Source of the DNA: Candidatus Woesearchaeota archaeon
GTDB lineage: Archaea; Nanobdellota; Nanobdellia; Woesearchaeales; WJKL01
Reading direction: 5' to 3'
Assembly (NCBI GenBank): GCA_019322535.1
Contig: JAHWIM010000029.1
Location: 1 to 21,422 of the forward strand
DNA length: 21,422 nt
Shown in pieces: positions 6,232-13,693 of this stretch; the stretch's first letter is position 1, and every line of letters starts with the position of its first letter. Made by a program: the position numbers and the translations under genes. The notes beneath the pieces are model-generated. The model was not told the origin of the DNA, searched no databases, and saw nothing but the letters and a program-made list of their open reading frames with translations.

Positions 6232-7934
6232 CTGGCCAAGATATACTTAGTTCTGTTTCAAGTAAGTCAGCTAGTTCTGAGTTCTTTACACCTATTCCTA
6301 AAGGATATAGAAAAGGCAAGACAAAGTATGTGATTGTTGCTGGAAGCGTAATGAGCGGAGTTGGGAAAGGAATATTTGCTTCTTCTCTTGCGAAATTATT
6401 GCAGTATTATGGATTAAATATTGCTCCGATTAAGATTGATGGTTATTTTAATCAGGATGCTGGAACATTAAATCCATTTAGGCATGGAGAAGTTTATGTT
6501 CTTGATGATGGAATGGAATGTGATATGGATCTTGGAAGCTATGAAAGATTTTTGGATTTGCCTTTAAGTATTGATAATTACCTGACTGCTGGGATTATAT
6601 TTAACAGAATTTTGAAAAAAGAGAGAAAAGGAGAATACCTAGGAAGGGATGTTCAGTTTATTCCCCACGTAACTGGCGAAATCAAAAGAGGAGTTAGAGA
6701 ACTTGGAATGAAGAAAAATGCAGATATTGTGCTTATTGAGATTGGAGGAACTGTTGGAGATTATGAAAACGCGTACATGATTGAAGCAATAAGAGAGCTT
6801 AAATATGAAGAAGGAGATGATAATGTTTGTTTTATCAATGTAAGTTATATTATTGAGCCACCAAATCTTGGTGAGCAGAAAAGCAAGCCTGCACAACTTG
6901 GATTAAATAGATTGATGGCGCTTGGAATTCAACCACAGATGATTGTTTGTAGAAGTGTAGAACCTGTTACACAAAAAATAAAAGAAAAGATAAGTGTTTA
7001 TTCTAATGTTCCTGTTGAAAATGTTATTGGACTGCACGATACGCCTACTGTTTATCGGGCTCCTTTATTATTGAAAGAAATAGGGGCAGATGATAGAGTT
7101 ATTGACCTACTTGATCTTAGAAAACGAATAAGCAGCTGGAAGCAAAAGAAGGAATTGAAGCGATGGAAAGAATTTGTAGAAAAACACTCTAAATCAAGTA
7201 AATTAGTTAAAATAGGCATTGCTGGTAAATATATGGGCTTAAATGATTCTTATGCAAGTATCTTAAAGGCGTTAGAACATGCTGCAACACACAATGATGC
7301 TAAGGTTGAGGTTAAATTTATTGATACAACAGATATTGAGAAAGGAAGAACAACAGCTGAAAAAGAACTAAAAGGATTAAACGGCTTAGTTGTTCCAGGC
7401 GGCTTTGGAACAAGAGGAACTGAAGGAAAAATTGCCTGCATAAAATATGTTAGAAAACAAAACATACCTTTTCTTGGTTTATGTTTTGGTTTTCAAATGG
7501 CTGTTATTGAGTTTGCAAGAAGTCGTTGCGGTATAAAAAGAGCAAACTCAACTGAAATTGACCCTGGATGCAGAGAAGCTGTTATTAATATTTTACCTGA
7601 GCAGAAAAAAATAGAAGGTCTTGGTGGAAATATGAGATTAGGAGGAAGGGATATTGAGATTAAGAGAGATACGAAAGCTTATGAGCTTTTTGGCAGAAAA
7701 AATAAAATTAGAATGAGATTTAGACATAGATATGAAGTTGATCCAAAATATATTGATACTTTAGAAAAACACGGGATAGTATTCAGCGGCAAAGCTCCTG
7801 GATATCCAATCATGCAAGTATTAGAATTACCTGATAAAAAATTTTTTATGGCAACACAAGCACATCCTGAATTTAATTCTAGGCCTTTAAGACCAGAGCC
7901 TTTATTTAAAAATTTTATTGAAGCTGCTTTGTAA
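6228..7934 (+). CDS. pyrG: CTP synthase
   Basis: This enzyme converts UTP to CTP using ATP and glutamine. The synthetase domain (about 33-300) has the P-loop SGVGKG (43-48), the KIDGYFNQDAGT segment, the HGEVYVLDDGMECDMDLG metal and UTP region (86-103) and EIGGTVGD (171-178). The glutaminase domain (about 325-568) has the oxyanion loop PGGFGTRG, the nucleophile Cys419 in GLCFGFQ, and His546/Glu548 in AHPEF. The length of 568 exceeds the usual ~535, mostly from a Ser-rich N-terminal extension of about 30 residues. The loop reads SVMSGVGKG instead of the common GGVVSSLGKG. Start TTG 6228 is chosen from the G-run ribosome site. The function is firm; the leader arrangement is discussed in the findings. 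Confidence 0.96.
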   Translation: MTGQDILSSVSSKSASSEFFTPIPKGYRKGKTKYVIVAGSVMSGVGKGIFASSLAKLLQYYGLNIAPIKIDGYFNQDAGTLNPFRHGEVYVLDDGMECDMDLGSYERFLDLPLSIDNYLTAGIIFNRILKKERKGEYLGRDVQFIPHVTGEIKRGVRELGMKKNADIVLIEIGGTVGDYENAYMIEAIRELKYEEGDDNVCFINVSYIIEPPNLGEQKSKPAQLGLNRLMALGIQPQMIVCRSVEPVTQKIKEKISVYSNVPVENVIGLHDTPTVYRAPLLLKEIGADDRVIDLLDLRKRISSWKQKKELKRWKEFVEKHSKSSKLVKIGIAGKYMGLNDSYASILKALEHAATHNDAKVEVKFIDTTDIEKGRTTAEKELKGLNGLVVPGGFGTRGTEGKIACIKYVRKQNIPFLGLCFGFQMAVIEFARSRCGIKRANSTEIDPGCREAVINILPEQKKIEGLGGNMRLGGRDIEIKRDTKAYELFGRKNKIRMRFRHRYEVDPKYIDTLEKHGIVFSGKAPGYPIMQVLELPDKKFFMATQAHPEFNSRPLRPEPLFKNFIEAAL

Positions 7935-7942
7935 GCAAAATA

Positions 7943-7950
7943 TTTATAAA
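7943..7950 (+). promoter_or_regulatory. TATA box of secF-secD
   Basis: TTTATAAA lies just after pyrG. With the usual ~29-base offset, the transcript would start near 7972 and have a leader of only about 12 bases, almost entirely the GGGTG ribosome site before TTG 7984. Confidence 0.45.
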
Positions 7951-7983
7951 CAATCATCTTTTTTTCTGAGAAGGGTGTGGTTA

Positions 7984-8934
7984 TTGTCTGAAGAACATTC
8001 TGAACACAAAGAAGAACATAAGGAACACGAAGAGTATAAAGAAGAGAAGAAGAAATTTTCTTTTAGAGAATTTTATGAGAAGAACTATAAGAAACTCTTA
8101 ATGATTCCAGTAATTTTACTTATTTTAGCTGTGTTGCAAATTGCATTACAAGCAGCAGTGACTGGAGATTTTATGCATAAAGGAGTTAGCCTAAAAGGAG
8201 GAATTACTATTTCTATTGAAAAAGCTCTTGATACAAAAGAGCTGAACGATTTTTTGAATGAAAAATTTCCTAAAGCAGACGTATTAGTGAGAGCACTTTC
8301 TAGGGGAGGAACACAATTTGGAGTTATTATAGAAGCTTCTGATGTTGAATCTGAGCAGTTGATTAGTGTTATTGAAGAGAAAACAGGTGAGCTGGAAAGC
8401 GGGGAATATAATGTTGAAGTTATGGGAAGCAGTCTTGGTGCAAGTTTTTTTAGTGAGACTATAAGGGCAGTTATTATTGCCTTTATATTTATGGGTATTG
8501 TTGTATTTATTTATTTTAGAATTCCTATCCCTAGTTTAGCAGTTATTTTAGCTGCTTTTTCAGATATTATAGTAACCTTAGCAGTTGCAAATATAATCGG
8601 AATAAAGATTAGCACTGCTGGCATTGCTGCTTTTTTAATGTTGATTGGTTATAGTGTAGATACTAATATATTGCTTAGCACAAAAATGTTGAAGAAAAAA
8701 GAAGGCACATCATATGATGCTTATATTGGGGCTGCAAAAACAGGACTTACTATGAGTATAACTACAATCTCTGCTATAACTGTTGCTTTAATTTTTGCAC
8801 AGTCAGAAATATTAAGACAAATAATGACAATTTTACTGATTGGTTTGTTTGCAGATATTATTAACACCTGGCTTCAAAATGCAGGTATTTTGAAATGGTT
8901 TTTAATGAGGAAACACAAACATGTCGAAGACTAA
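7984..8934 (+). CDS. secF: Protein-export membrane protein SecF
   Basis: SecF acts with SecD at the SecY channel to help drive protein export. The 316-residue protein has a highly charged His/Glu/Lys-rich N-terminal tail (about 1-28), a first membrane helix near 38-55, and an extracytoplasmic P1-type domain containing KGGITI. Five further helices follow, with the conserved LIGYSVDTNILL (archaeal equivalent of the GYS-x-ND segment) in the fourth. Start TTG 7984 is preceded by GGGTG with suitable spacing; a GTG at 7975 is the alternative, and translation further upstream would run into pyrG. secF precedes and overlaps secD, the archaeal order. The acidic/His-rich tail is unusual and could bind metal, which is speculation. 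Confidence 0.92.
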   Translation: MSEEHSEHKEEHKEHEEYKEEKKKFSFREFYEKNYKKLLMIPVILLILAVLQIALQAAVTGDFMHKGVSLKGGITISIEKALDTKELNDFLNEKFPKADVLVRALSRGGTQFGVIIEASDVESEQLISVIEEKTGELESGEYNVEVMGSSLGASFFSETIRAVIIAFIFMGIVVFIYFRIPIPSLAVILAAFSDIIVTLAVANIIGIKISTAGIAAFLMLIGYSVDTNILLSTKMLKKKEGTSYDAYIGAAKTGLTMSITTISAITVALIFAQSEILRQIMTILLIGLFADIINTWLQNAGILKWFLMRKHKHVED

Positions 8935-10630
8935 AAAAATTTTTACAAACACAAGAGTAATAATTGCTTTGATAGCTATAGTCCTTGCTCTTGTAGCTAT
9001 TCATCCAAATCCTTTTGCAAAAGGAGTTGCGATAAGAAGTGTTGCATTTAATTCTTCTGCTTCTATAGCAGGAATACAAAGCCCTAAACCAACTGCGACT
9101 CCTATGAGCAGAGAAAGAGTAATTAGTATGAATAATGTTCCAATTGATGATATTGAAGATTATTTTGATTTTGTTTCTGATTTAAAACTAAACAGGACAG
9201 TTAATCTCAAGACTACTGAAGGACTGTATAAACTGGTGACAAAAGAGAAAATTGAAGTGATACAATTGAATGAAACAGAGTATAAGAAAATAGTTGAGCC
9301 TGTTTTTAATGAGACTTTGAATCAGACTGTTAATGTTACTAAATTTGTTAAAGTTAACAAAACTAAAGTGATTCATACAGGAGAGATGGAAGACATTGGA
9401 TTGAGCGTTTATGAAGCTCCTACTACTAATATTAGAAAAGGACTTGATTTACAAGGTGGAACAAGGGTTTTACTTCAGCCAGCAGAGAAGACCACTAAAG
9501 ATGAGATGGATATGCTGATTGCAAATATGAAGTATAGATTAAATATCTATGGATTGAGTGATGTTGTTGTTAGACAAGCTGGTGATTTAAGCGGCAACCA
9601 GTACGTATTGGTTGAGATTGCTGGAGCAAAAGAAGAAGAGGTTAAGGGATTACTTGCACAGCAAGGTAAATTTGAAGCAACTGTTGGGAATGAGACTGTT
9701 TTTAGAGGCGGTAAGGATATAACCTATGTTTGCAGAAGTGCTGATTGTTCTGGTATTGATCCTTATGCTGGGTGCGGACAGACTGCTGATAAAAATTGGG
9801 CTTGTAGATTTAGATTCTCAATTTCTTTAAGTCCTGAAGCTGCACAAAGACAAGCTGACTTGACAAAAGATCTTGAGGTTATAAGTGTAGAAGATGGAGA
9901 AGAGTATTTGAGTGAAAAACTATATTTGTATTTGGATGATAAACTAGTTGATGAATTAAATATTGGAGCTGATTTAAAAGGACAAGCAACTACTGATATA
10001 GCTATTAGTGGTAGTGGTGCTGGAACTACAAGACAAGAAGCTATTTTTAATGCTCTTGAGAATATGAAGAGCATGCAGACAGTATTAATTACTGGTAGTT
10101 TGCCTGTAAAACTTAATATTGTAAAGACAGATGCTATAAGTCCTGTTTTTGGTGCTGAATTTATTAAAAATTCTTTGTTTATTGGATTCCTAGCTTTAAT
10201 TGTAGTTTCAGTTATAGTATTTATTAGGTATAGAAGTTTGAAAGTTTCAATACCTATGTTATTTACTATGGTTACTGAGTTAATTTTGTTGTTAGGAATG
10301 GCTGCTTTGATTGGTTGGAATATTGACTTAGCTGCTATTGCTGGTATTATAATTGCAATTGGTACTGGTGTTGACCACCAGATTGTTATAGCTGACGAGG
10401 TTTTGAAAGGAGAGGCTCAGGTTTATGATTGGAAGAAAAGAATTAAGAAGGCGTTTTTTATAATATCTGCTGCTTATTTTACAACAGCTGTTGCAATGAT
10501 GCCTCTGATTTTTGCTGGTGCTGGTTTGATAAAAGGATTTGCAATTACTACAGTTATGGGAATTACTTTTGGTGTATTGATAGCAAGACCTGCTTATGCT
10601 GCTATTGTTGAAATTCTTTTGAAAGAATAA
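8921..10630 (+). CDS. secD: Protein-export membrane protein SecD
   Basis: This is the SecD partner of SecF, 569 residues, overlapping secF by 14 bases. A first membrane helix (about 12-28) is followed by a region resembling a PDZ-type fold (SIAGI at about 47-51 and RVISMNNVPIDD at 65-76). Then comes the P1 region with RKGLDLQGGTRVLL (SecD signature) and C-terminal helices carrying GTGVDHQIVIADE, whose Asp485 corresponds to the Asp of the VDAN motif in bacterial SecD. A four-cysteine insertion (Cys271, 276, 285, 295) lies in the external domain and could form disulfides. Many NxT/NxS sequons occur near 125-150. Function is firm from the family; the PDZ-like reading is tentative. Confidence 0.93.
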   Translation: MSKTKKIFTNTRVIIALIAIVLALVAIHPNPFAKGVAIRSVAFNSSASIAGIQSPKPTATPMSRERVISMNNVPIDDIEDYFDFVSDLKLNRTVNLKTTEGLYKLVTKEKIEVIQLNETEYKKIVEPVFNETLNQTVNVTKFVKVNKTKVIHTGEMEDIGLSVYEAPTTNIRKGLDLQGGTRVLLQPAEKTTKDEMDMLIANMKYRLNIYGLSDVVVRQAGDLSGNQYVLVEIAGAKEEEVKGLLAQQGKFEATVGNETVFRGGKDITYVCRSADCSGIDPYAGCGQTADKNWACRFRFSISLSPEAAQRQADLTKDLEVISVEDGEEYLSEKLYLYLDDKLVDELNIGADLKGQATTDIAISGSGAGTTRQEAIFNALENMKSMQTVLITGSLPVKLNIVKTDAISPVFGAEFIKNSLFIGFLALIVVSVIVFIRYRSLKVSIPMLFTMVTELILLLGMAALIGWNIDLAAIAGIIIAIGTGVDHQIVIADEVLKGEAQVYDWKKRIKKAFFIISAAYFTTAVAMMPLIFAGAGLIKGFAITTVMGITFGVLIARPAYAAIVEILLKE

Positions 10631-10636
10631 AAAAAT

Positions 10637-10684
10637 GAAAATTCTAAAAAATTTTCAATCATCAAAAATCATGAGGGATTTTTG
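10637..10684 (+). repeat. Two tandem perfect hairpins before the transporter pair
   Basis: GAAAATT/AATTTTC (10637-10643 with 10650-10656) and CAAAAATC/GATTTTTG (10663-10670 with 10677-10684) form perfect 7- and 8-bp stems with six-base loops, six bases apart, just upstream of ATG 10690. They may end or modulate the secFD transcript or shield the ribosome site. In such AT-rich DNA the first could be chance; the second is less likely to be. Confidence 0.35.
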
Positions 10685-10689
10685 ATAAA

Positions 10690-11049
10690 ATGCAAACAAA
10701 AACTTGGTCAATTTTTTTAATGATTATTGTTACTTTCTTGATATCAGTTGCTCAGTTATTTTATAAGATTGGTGCTAATAGATTAGAATTTAATCTTATT
10801 AACATAATAACAAATTATCCTCTTATAATTGGAATTGTAATTTATGGGATTGGTGCTGTTTTTTTTGTTATTGCCCTTAAAGGAGGAGAAGTTAGCGTAC
10901 TTTATCCAATGCTTGCAACAAGTTATATTTGGGTTAATTTGCTTTCAAAGTATTTTTTAGGTGAAAGTTTGAACTTTTTTAAATGGTTAGGAATAATTTT
11001 TATTTTTGCAGGAGTGAGTTTTATTAGCTTTAAGAGCGAGGTTGTTTGA
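10690..11049 (+). CDS. Four-TM EamA/SMR-like half transporter, subunit 1
   Basis: This 119-residue protein has four membrane helices (about 7-27, 38-60, 66-88, 95-114), the size of one SMR/ArnE-ArnF-type half of the drug/metabolite transporter superfamily. Features fitting that family are AQLFYKIGA after the first helix (with Lys rather than a membrane Glu), the ALKGGEVSVLYPMLATSY loop and helix 3, and the LGESLNFFKWLGI turn into helix 4. It is followed without a gap by a second, related protein, so a heterodimer is expected. The substrate could be a small cation, a lipid-linked sugar or a metabolite. The nearby nucleotide genes are the only contextual hint. Confidence 0.82.
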   Translation: MQTKTWSIFLMIIVTFLISVAQLFYKIGANRLEFNLINIITNYPLIIGIVIYGIGAVFFVIALKGGEVSVLYPMLATSYIWVNLLSKYFLGESLNFFKWLGIIFIFAGVSFISFKSEVV

Positions 11050-11394
11050 ATGAATGTAGAATTATGGGCTTTAATATTGGTTTTGTTTGCAACAATTTTT
11101 GGAGCTTTTGGTCCAATCTTTTTTAAAAGAGGAAGCAGGAATTTTAAGTTAATGACTATTTATAAAAATTATAATTTTATTTTAGGTATAATATTTTATG
11201 GTGTTGGAACTTTATTGTTTATTCCTGCTTTGAAAGGAGGCGAGCTTTCTATAATTTATCCTCTTGTTTCGCTTAGTTATATCTGGGTAAGTTTATTATC
11301 TGTTAAGATGATTGGAGAAAAAATGAATAAATTTAAATGGATGGGAATTTTACTCATAATTATTGGAGTAACATGTATAGGAGTTGGTAGTTGA
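11050..11394 (+). CDS. Four-TM EamA/SMR-like half transporter, subunit 2
   Basis: This 114-residue paralogue of the preceding gene starts immediately after its stop codon. It repeats the same marks: FFKRGS after helix 1, ALKGGELSIIYPLVSLSYIW in helix 3, and GEKMNKFKWMGI before helix 4. The shared pattern with different loop charges is typical of paired SMR or ArnE/ArnF-like subunits that insert in opposite orientation, although orientation cannot be proved here. Its stop TGA shares one base with the ATG of the UMP kinase gene, so transporter and kinase are in one operon. Confidence 0.82.
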   Translation: MNVELWALILVLFATIFGAFGPIFFKRGSRNFKLMTIYKNYNFILGIIFYGVGTLLFIPALKGGELSIIYPLVSLSYIWVSLLSVKMIGEKMNKFKWMGILLIIIGVTCIGVGS

Positions 11395-12071
11395 TGGCAA
11401 AAAAAGAGGTAATTATCGTATCTGTTGGTGGAAGTGTTATTGTTCCTGATAATGTAGATATCAAATTCTTAAAAGGTTTAAGGAAATTAGTTAAGAGTTA
11501 TTTGAAAAAATACAGATTTGTTTTGATAACTGGCGGTGGAAAGACAGCCAGGGTATATCAAGGAGCTGCTGGAAAAGTCAAAAAAGTAACTGATGAAGAT
11601 AAAGATTGGTTAGGGATACATGCGACAAGATTAAATGCTCATTTGCTTAGGACAATTTTTAGAGAAGTTGCAAGACCTGCGATAGTTACAGATCCTACTA
11701 TGAAAGTTGAATTTGATAATGTTTTAATCGCAGCTGGTTGGAAACCTGGTTTTAGCACTGATTATGATGCTGTAATGTTGGCACAAGGTTTAGGTGCAAA
11801 GACAGTAATTAATATAACTAATATTGATTATTTGTATGACAAAGATCCAAGAAAAAGCAAAAGTGCTAAGAAAATAGAAAAGATTGATTGGAAAGGATTT
11901 AGAAAAATAGTTGGAGATAAGTGGAGTCCTGGTTTAAATGCTCCATTTGATCCTATTGCTTCTAAATTAGCGCAGAAATTACAGATTAAGCTTGTTTTGA
12001 TTGGCAGGAATTTGAATAATCTTAAGAACTTCTTAGATGGAAAAAAGTTTAAAGGAAGCAGTGTACAATAA
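11394..12071 (+). CDS. pyrH: Uridylate (UMP) kinase, archaeal type
   Basis: This 225-residue amino-acid-kinase-fold enzyme phosphorylates UMP to UDP with ATP. Visible motifs are VGGSVIVP (11-18, phosphate-binding loop), TGGGKTARVYQ (46-56), GIHATRLNAHLL (74-85), STDYDAVMLA (121-130) and NITNIDYLYDKDP (140-152), all as in the archaeal PyrH subfamily, which is shorter at the N-terminus than bacterial PyrH. Start ATG 11394 overlaps the stop of the transporter gene by one base; a TTG three bases earlier is unnecessary. It is followed one base later by dcd, giving a two-step pyrimidine nucleotide block in one transcript. Confidence 0.93.
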   Translation: MAKKEVIIVSVGGSVIVPDNVDIKFLKGLRKLVKSYLKKYRFVLITGGGKTARVYQGAAGKVKKVTDEDKDWLGIHATRLNAHLLRTIFREVARPAIVTDPTMKVEFDNVLIAAGWKPGFSTDYDAVMLAQGLGAKTVINITNIDYLYDKDPRKSKSAKKIEKIDWKGFRKIVGDKWSPGLNAPFDPIASKLAQKLQIKLVLIGRNLNNLKNFLDGKKFKGSSVQ

Positions 12072-12072
12072 A

Positions 12073-12576
12073 ATGGCTGTTTTAACAAAGAACGAGATAT
12101 TAAAAGAAATTAGGCAAGGGAAAATAAAGATAACTCCTTTTAATGCAACAAATATCGGGCCTGCTTCTATTGATTTGACTTTGGATAATGAGTTTAGAAT
12201 TTTTAGTAAAGGCAAAAGGGTTGTTTTGGATGAGAAAACAGATTATAAGAAATTAACTAACTTTAAGAAAATAAATCAGATTGTATTAAAACCAGGAGAG
12301 TTTGCAATAGGCATTACAAAAGAGCAAGTAAAATTGCCTGAAGATGTATGCGGATGGTTAACTGGAAGAAGTAGATTTGCAAGACTTGGTTTGTTGGTTC
12401 ATATAACTGCTGCATTTATTCAGCCTGGAATAAATAATAAACAGGTTTTAGAAATGAGGAATGTTAGTCCGAATGATTTAGTTGTTAAGACTGGAACTAA
12501 AGTTTGTCAATTAGTTATTGAAAGAACAGAAGGGAAAGCAAAATATAAAGGAAAATTTAGCAAACAGAAACTTTAG
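12073..12576 (+). CDS. dcd: dCTP deaminase / dUTPase family protein
   Basis: This 167-residue member of the trimeric Dcd/Dut superfamily most likely deaminates dCTP to dUTP, perhaps also hydrolysing dUTP as some archaeal enzymes do. Motifs: NIGPASIDLTL (27-37), LTGRSRFARLGLLVHITA (96-113, phosphate-binding RSxxAR), IQPG (116-119), QVLEMRN (124-130) with Glu127 at the catalytic position of Dcd, and the closing YKGKFSKQ. Position 117 is Gln where the family usually has Asp (IDPG), which makes a classical dUTPase activity less likely. ATG 12073 follows the pyrH stop by one base. Its last four bases overlap the convergent porB stop. Confidence 0.85.
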   Translation: MAVLTKNEILKEIRQGKIKITPFNATNIGPASIDLTLDNEFRIFSKGKRVVLDEKTDYKKLTNFKKINQIVLKPGEFAIGITKEQVKLPEDVCGWLTGRSRFARLGLLVHITAAFIQPGINNKQVLEMRNVSPNDLVVKTGTKVCQLVIERTEGKAKYKGKFSKQKL

Positions 12577-13472
12577 AATTTAACTTGTGTTTCTTCTAAT
12601 TTTATTAATTTATCCCATTGATCATTGACATGTTTTTGGATTTCTGCTACTTCTGCTTCATTCAGATGTTTGAATCTGCCTTGCATTTTAAGATAATCTT
12701 TAACTGGTGTATCTTGTGCTGGTTTCATTGTGAATTTTAACTGGCCATTTTCTATTTCATATAAGGGAGTTACTTTTGATTTATATGCAAGTCTTGCAAT
12801 TTCTATGCTTTTATTTGAAGCGATTTTCCAGCCAGGAACACAAGGAGTATAAACTTGAATATAAGCAGGCCCTTTGTGAGCAAGTCCTTTTTTTACTTTT
12901 TTGTAAAAATCTAAAGGAAATGCTATATTTGCAGTTGCGACATAAACATTTTCATTGTGAGCTGCTATTATCAAAGGCATATGTTTTTTGAATTCTTGTT
13001 TGCCATGAAGGAGTTTTCCTGCAGGAGAGGTTGTTGTTGAGGCATATTTTGGAGTTGCTCCTGAACGCTGAATGCCTGTGTTCATATAAGCTGAATTATC
13101 ATAACAAACAAAACAGAAATCATGATTTCTTTCAACTGCTCCGCTTAGAGCTTGGAAGCCAATATCAAAAGTTCCGCCATCTCCTGCTATTGCTAGAACA
13201 TTTGTGTCTTTTTTTTGTGCTTTTAGAGCTTCTGCTATTCCAGAAGCAACTGCTGCTGCATTTTCAAAAGCTACATGAATCCAAGGAACTTTCCAAGAGG
13301 TTTCTGGATAAGGAGAAGAAACTACTTCCATGCAGCCAGTTGCAGAAATAACTATTGTGTTTTTGCCAGCTGCTTTTAAGATATGTCTCATAGAGATAGC
13401 TGCGCCACAGCCAGCACATGCTCTATGACCTTGTGCAAATAATTCTTCGTCCGGTAATCCTGCAGTTGTCAT
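12573..13472 (-). CDS. porB: Pyruvate:ferredoxin oxidoreductase, beta subunit (TPP-binding)
   Basis: The beta subunit binds thiamine diphosphate and an Fe-S cluster in the enzyme that interconverts pyruvate and acetyl-CoA with ferredoxin. The 299-residue protein has four cluster cysteines: Cys19 and Cys22 (CAGC), Cys47 (TGCMEV) and Cys211 (PCVPGW). It also has the TPP/Mg motif GDGGTFDIG (98-106) ending at CYDNSAYMNTGIQRS (123-137). The PCVPGW and MNTGIQRS segments favour pyruvate over other 2-oxoacids, but related enzymes for 2-ketoisovalerate are similar. It is last in the por operon, two bases after the zinc-ribbon gene, and ends by overlapping dcd on the other strand. Confidence 0.93.
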   Translation of the reverse strand: MTTAGLPDEELFAQGHRACAGCGAAISMRHILKAAGKNTIVISATGCMEVVSSPYPETSWKVPWIHVAFENAAAVASGIAEALKAQKKDTNVLAIAGDGGTFDIGFQALSGAVERNHDFCFVCYDNSAYMNTGIQRSGATPKYASTTTSPAGKLLHGKQEFKKHMPLIIAAHNENVYVATANIAFPLDFYKKVKKGLAHKGPAYIQVYTPCVPGWKIASNKSIEIARLAYKSKVTPLYEIENGQLKFTMKPAQDTPVKDYLKMQGRFKHLNEAEVAEIQKHVNDQWDKLIKLEETQVKF

Positions 13473-13474
13473 TT

Positions 13475-13693
13475 TTAAAACATTTTTTGTTCAAGTTCTG
13501 AATAATTCATTTTATCATGGCCAGAGCCACTGAAAGTAACTCTGAACCAGATTTTTTTACCACATTTTTTGCATTTTGTTTCTTTATAATGAATATCTAT
13601 CTCATGTCTTGATTCAGGCAGGTCTAATTTATTATGACAATAAATGCATTTATTATCACTGTGCCATGCTTTGTTTGTTAGGTGTTCTTTCAT
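13475..13693 (-). CDS. Small zinc-ribbon protein within the por operon
   Basis: A 72-residue protein with two CxxC pairs, CIYC (16-19) and CKKC (41-44), that should hold one zinc (or an Fe-S cluster), followed by a basic strand and SGSGHDKMNY. The start ATG 13693 shares one base with the porA stop (TAATG); an in-frame GTG nine bases earlier is possible but unnecessary. It is placed exactly between the alpha and beta subunit genes with almost no spacing, which implies co-translation with Por. I know of no standard Por subunit like it; a role in assembly or regulation of the complex is inference. Confidence 0.72.
   Translation of the reverse strand: MKEHLTNKAWHSDNKCIYCHNKLDLPESRHEIDIHYKETKCKKCGKKIWFRVTFSGSGHDKMNYSELEQKMF

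Noticed and set aside
10635..10685. 16-codon ORF between secD and the transporter pair
   Set aside because: It coincides with the hairpins, has no promoter at the right distance and is not coupled to the next start.
12776..13351. Leu/His-rich plus-strand frames opposite porB
   Set aside because: Composition is typical of antisense translation; porB is complete on the other strand with all motifs.
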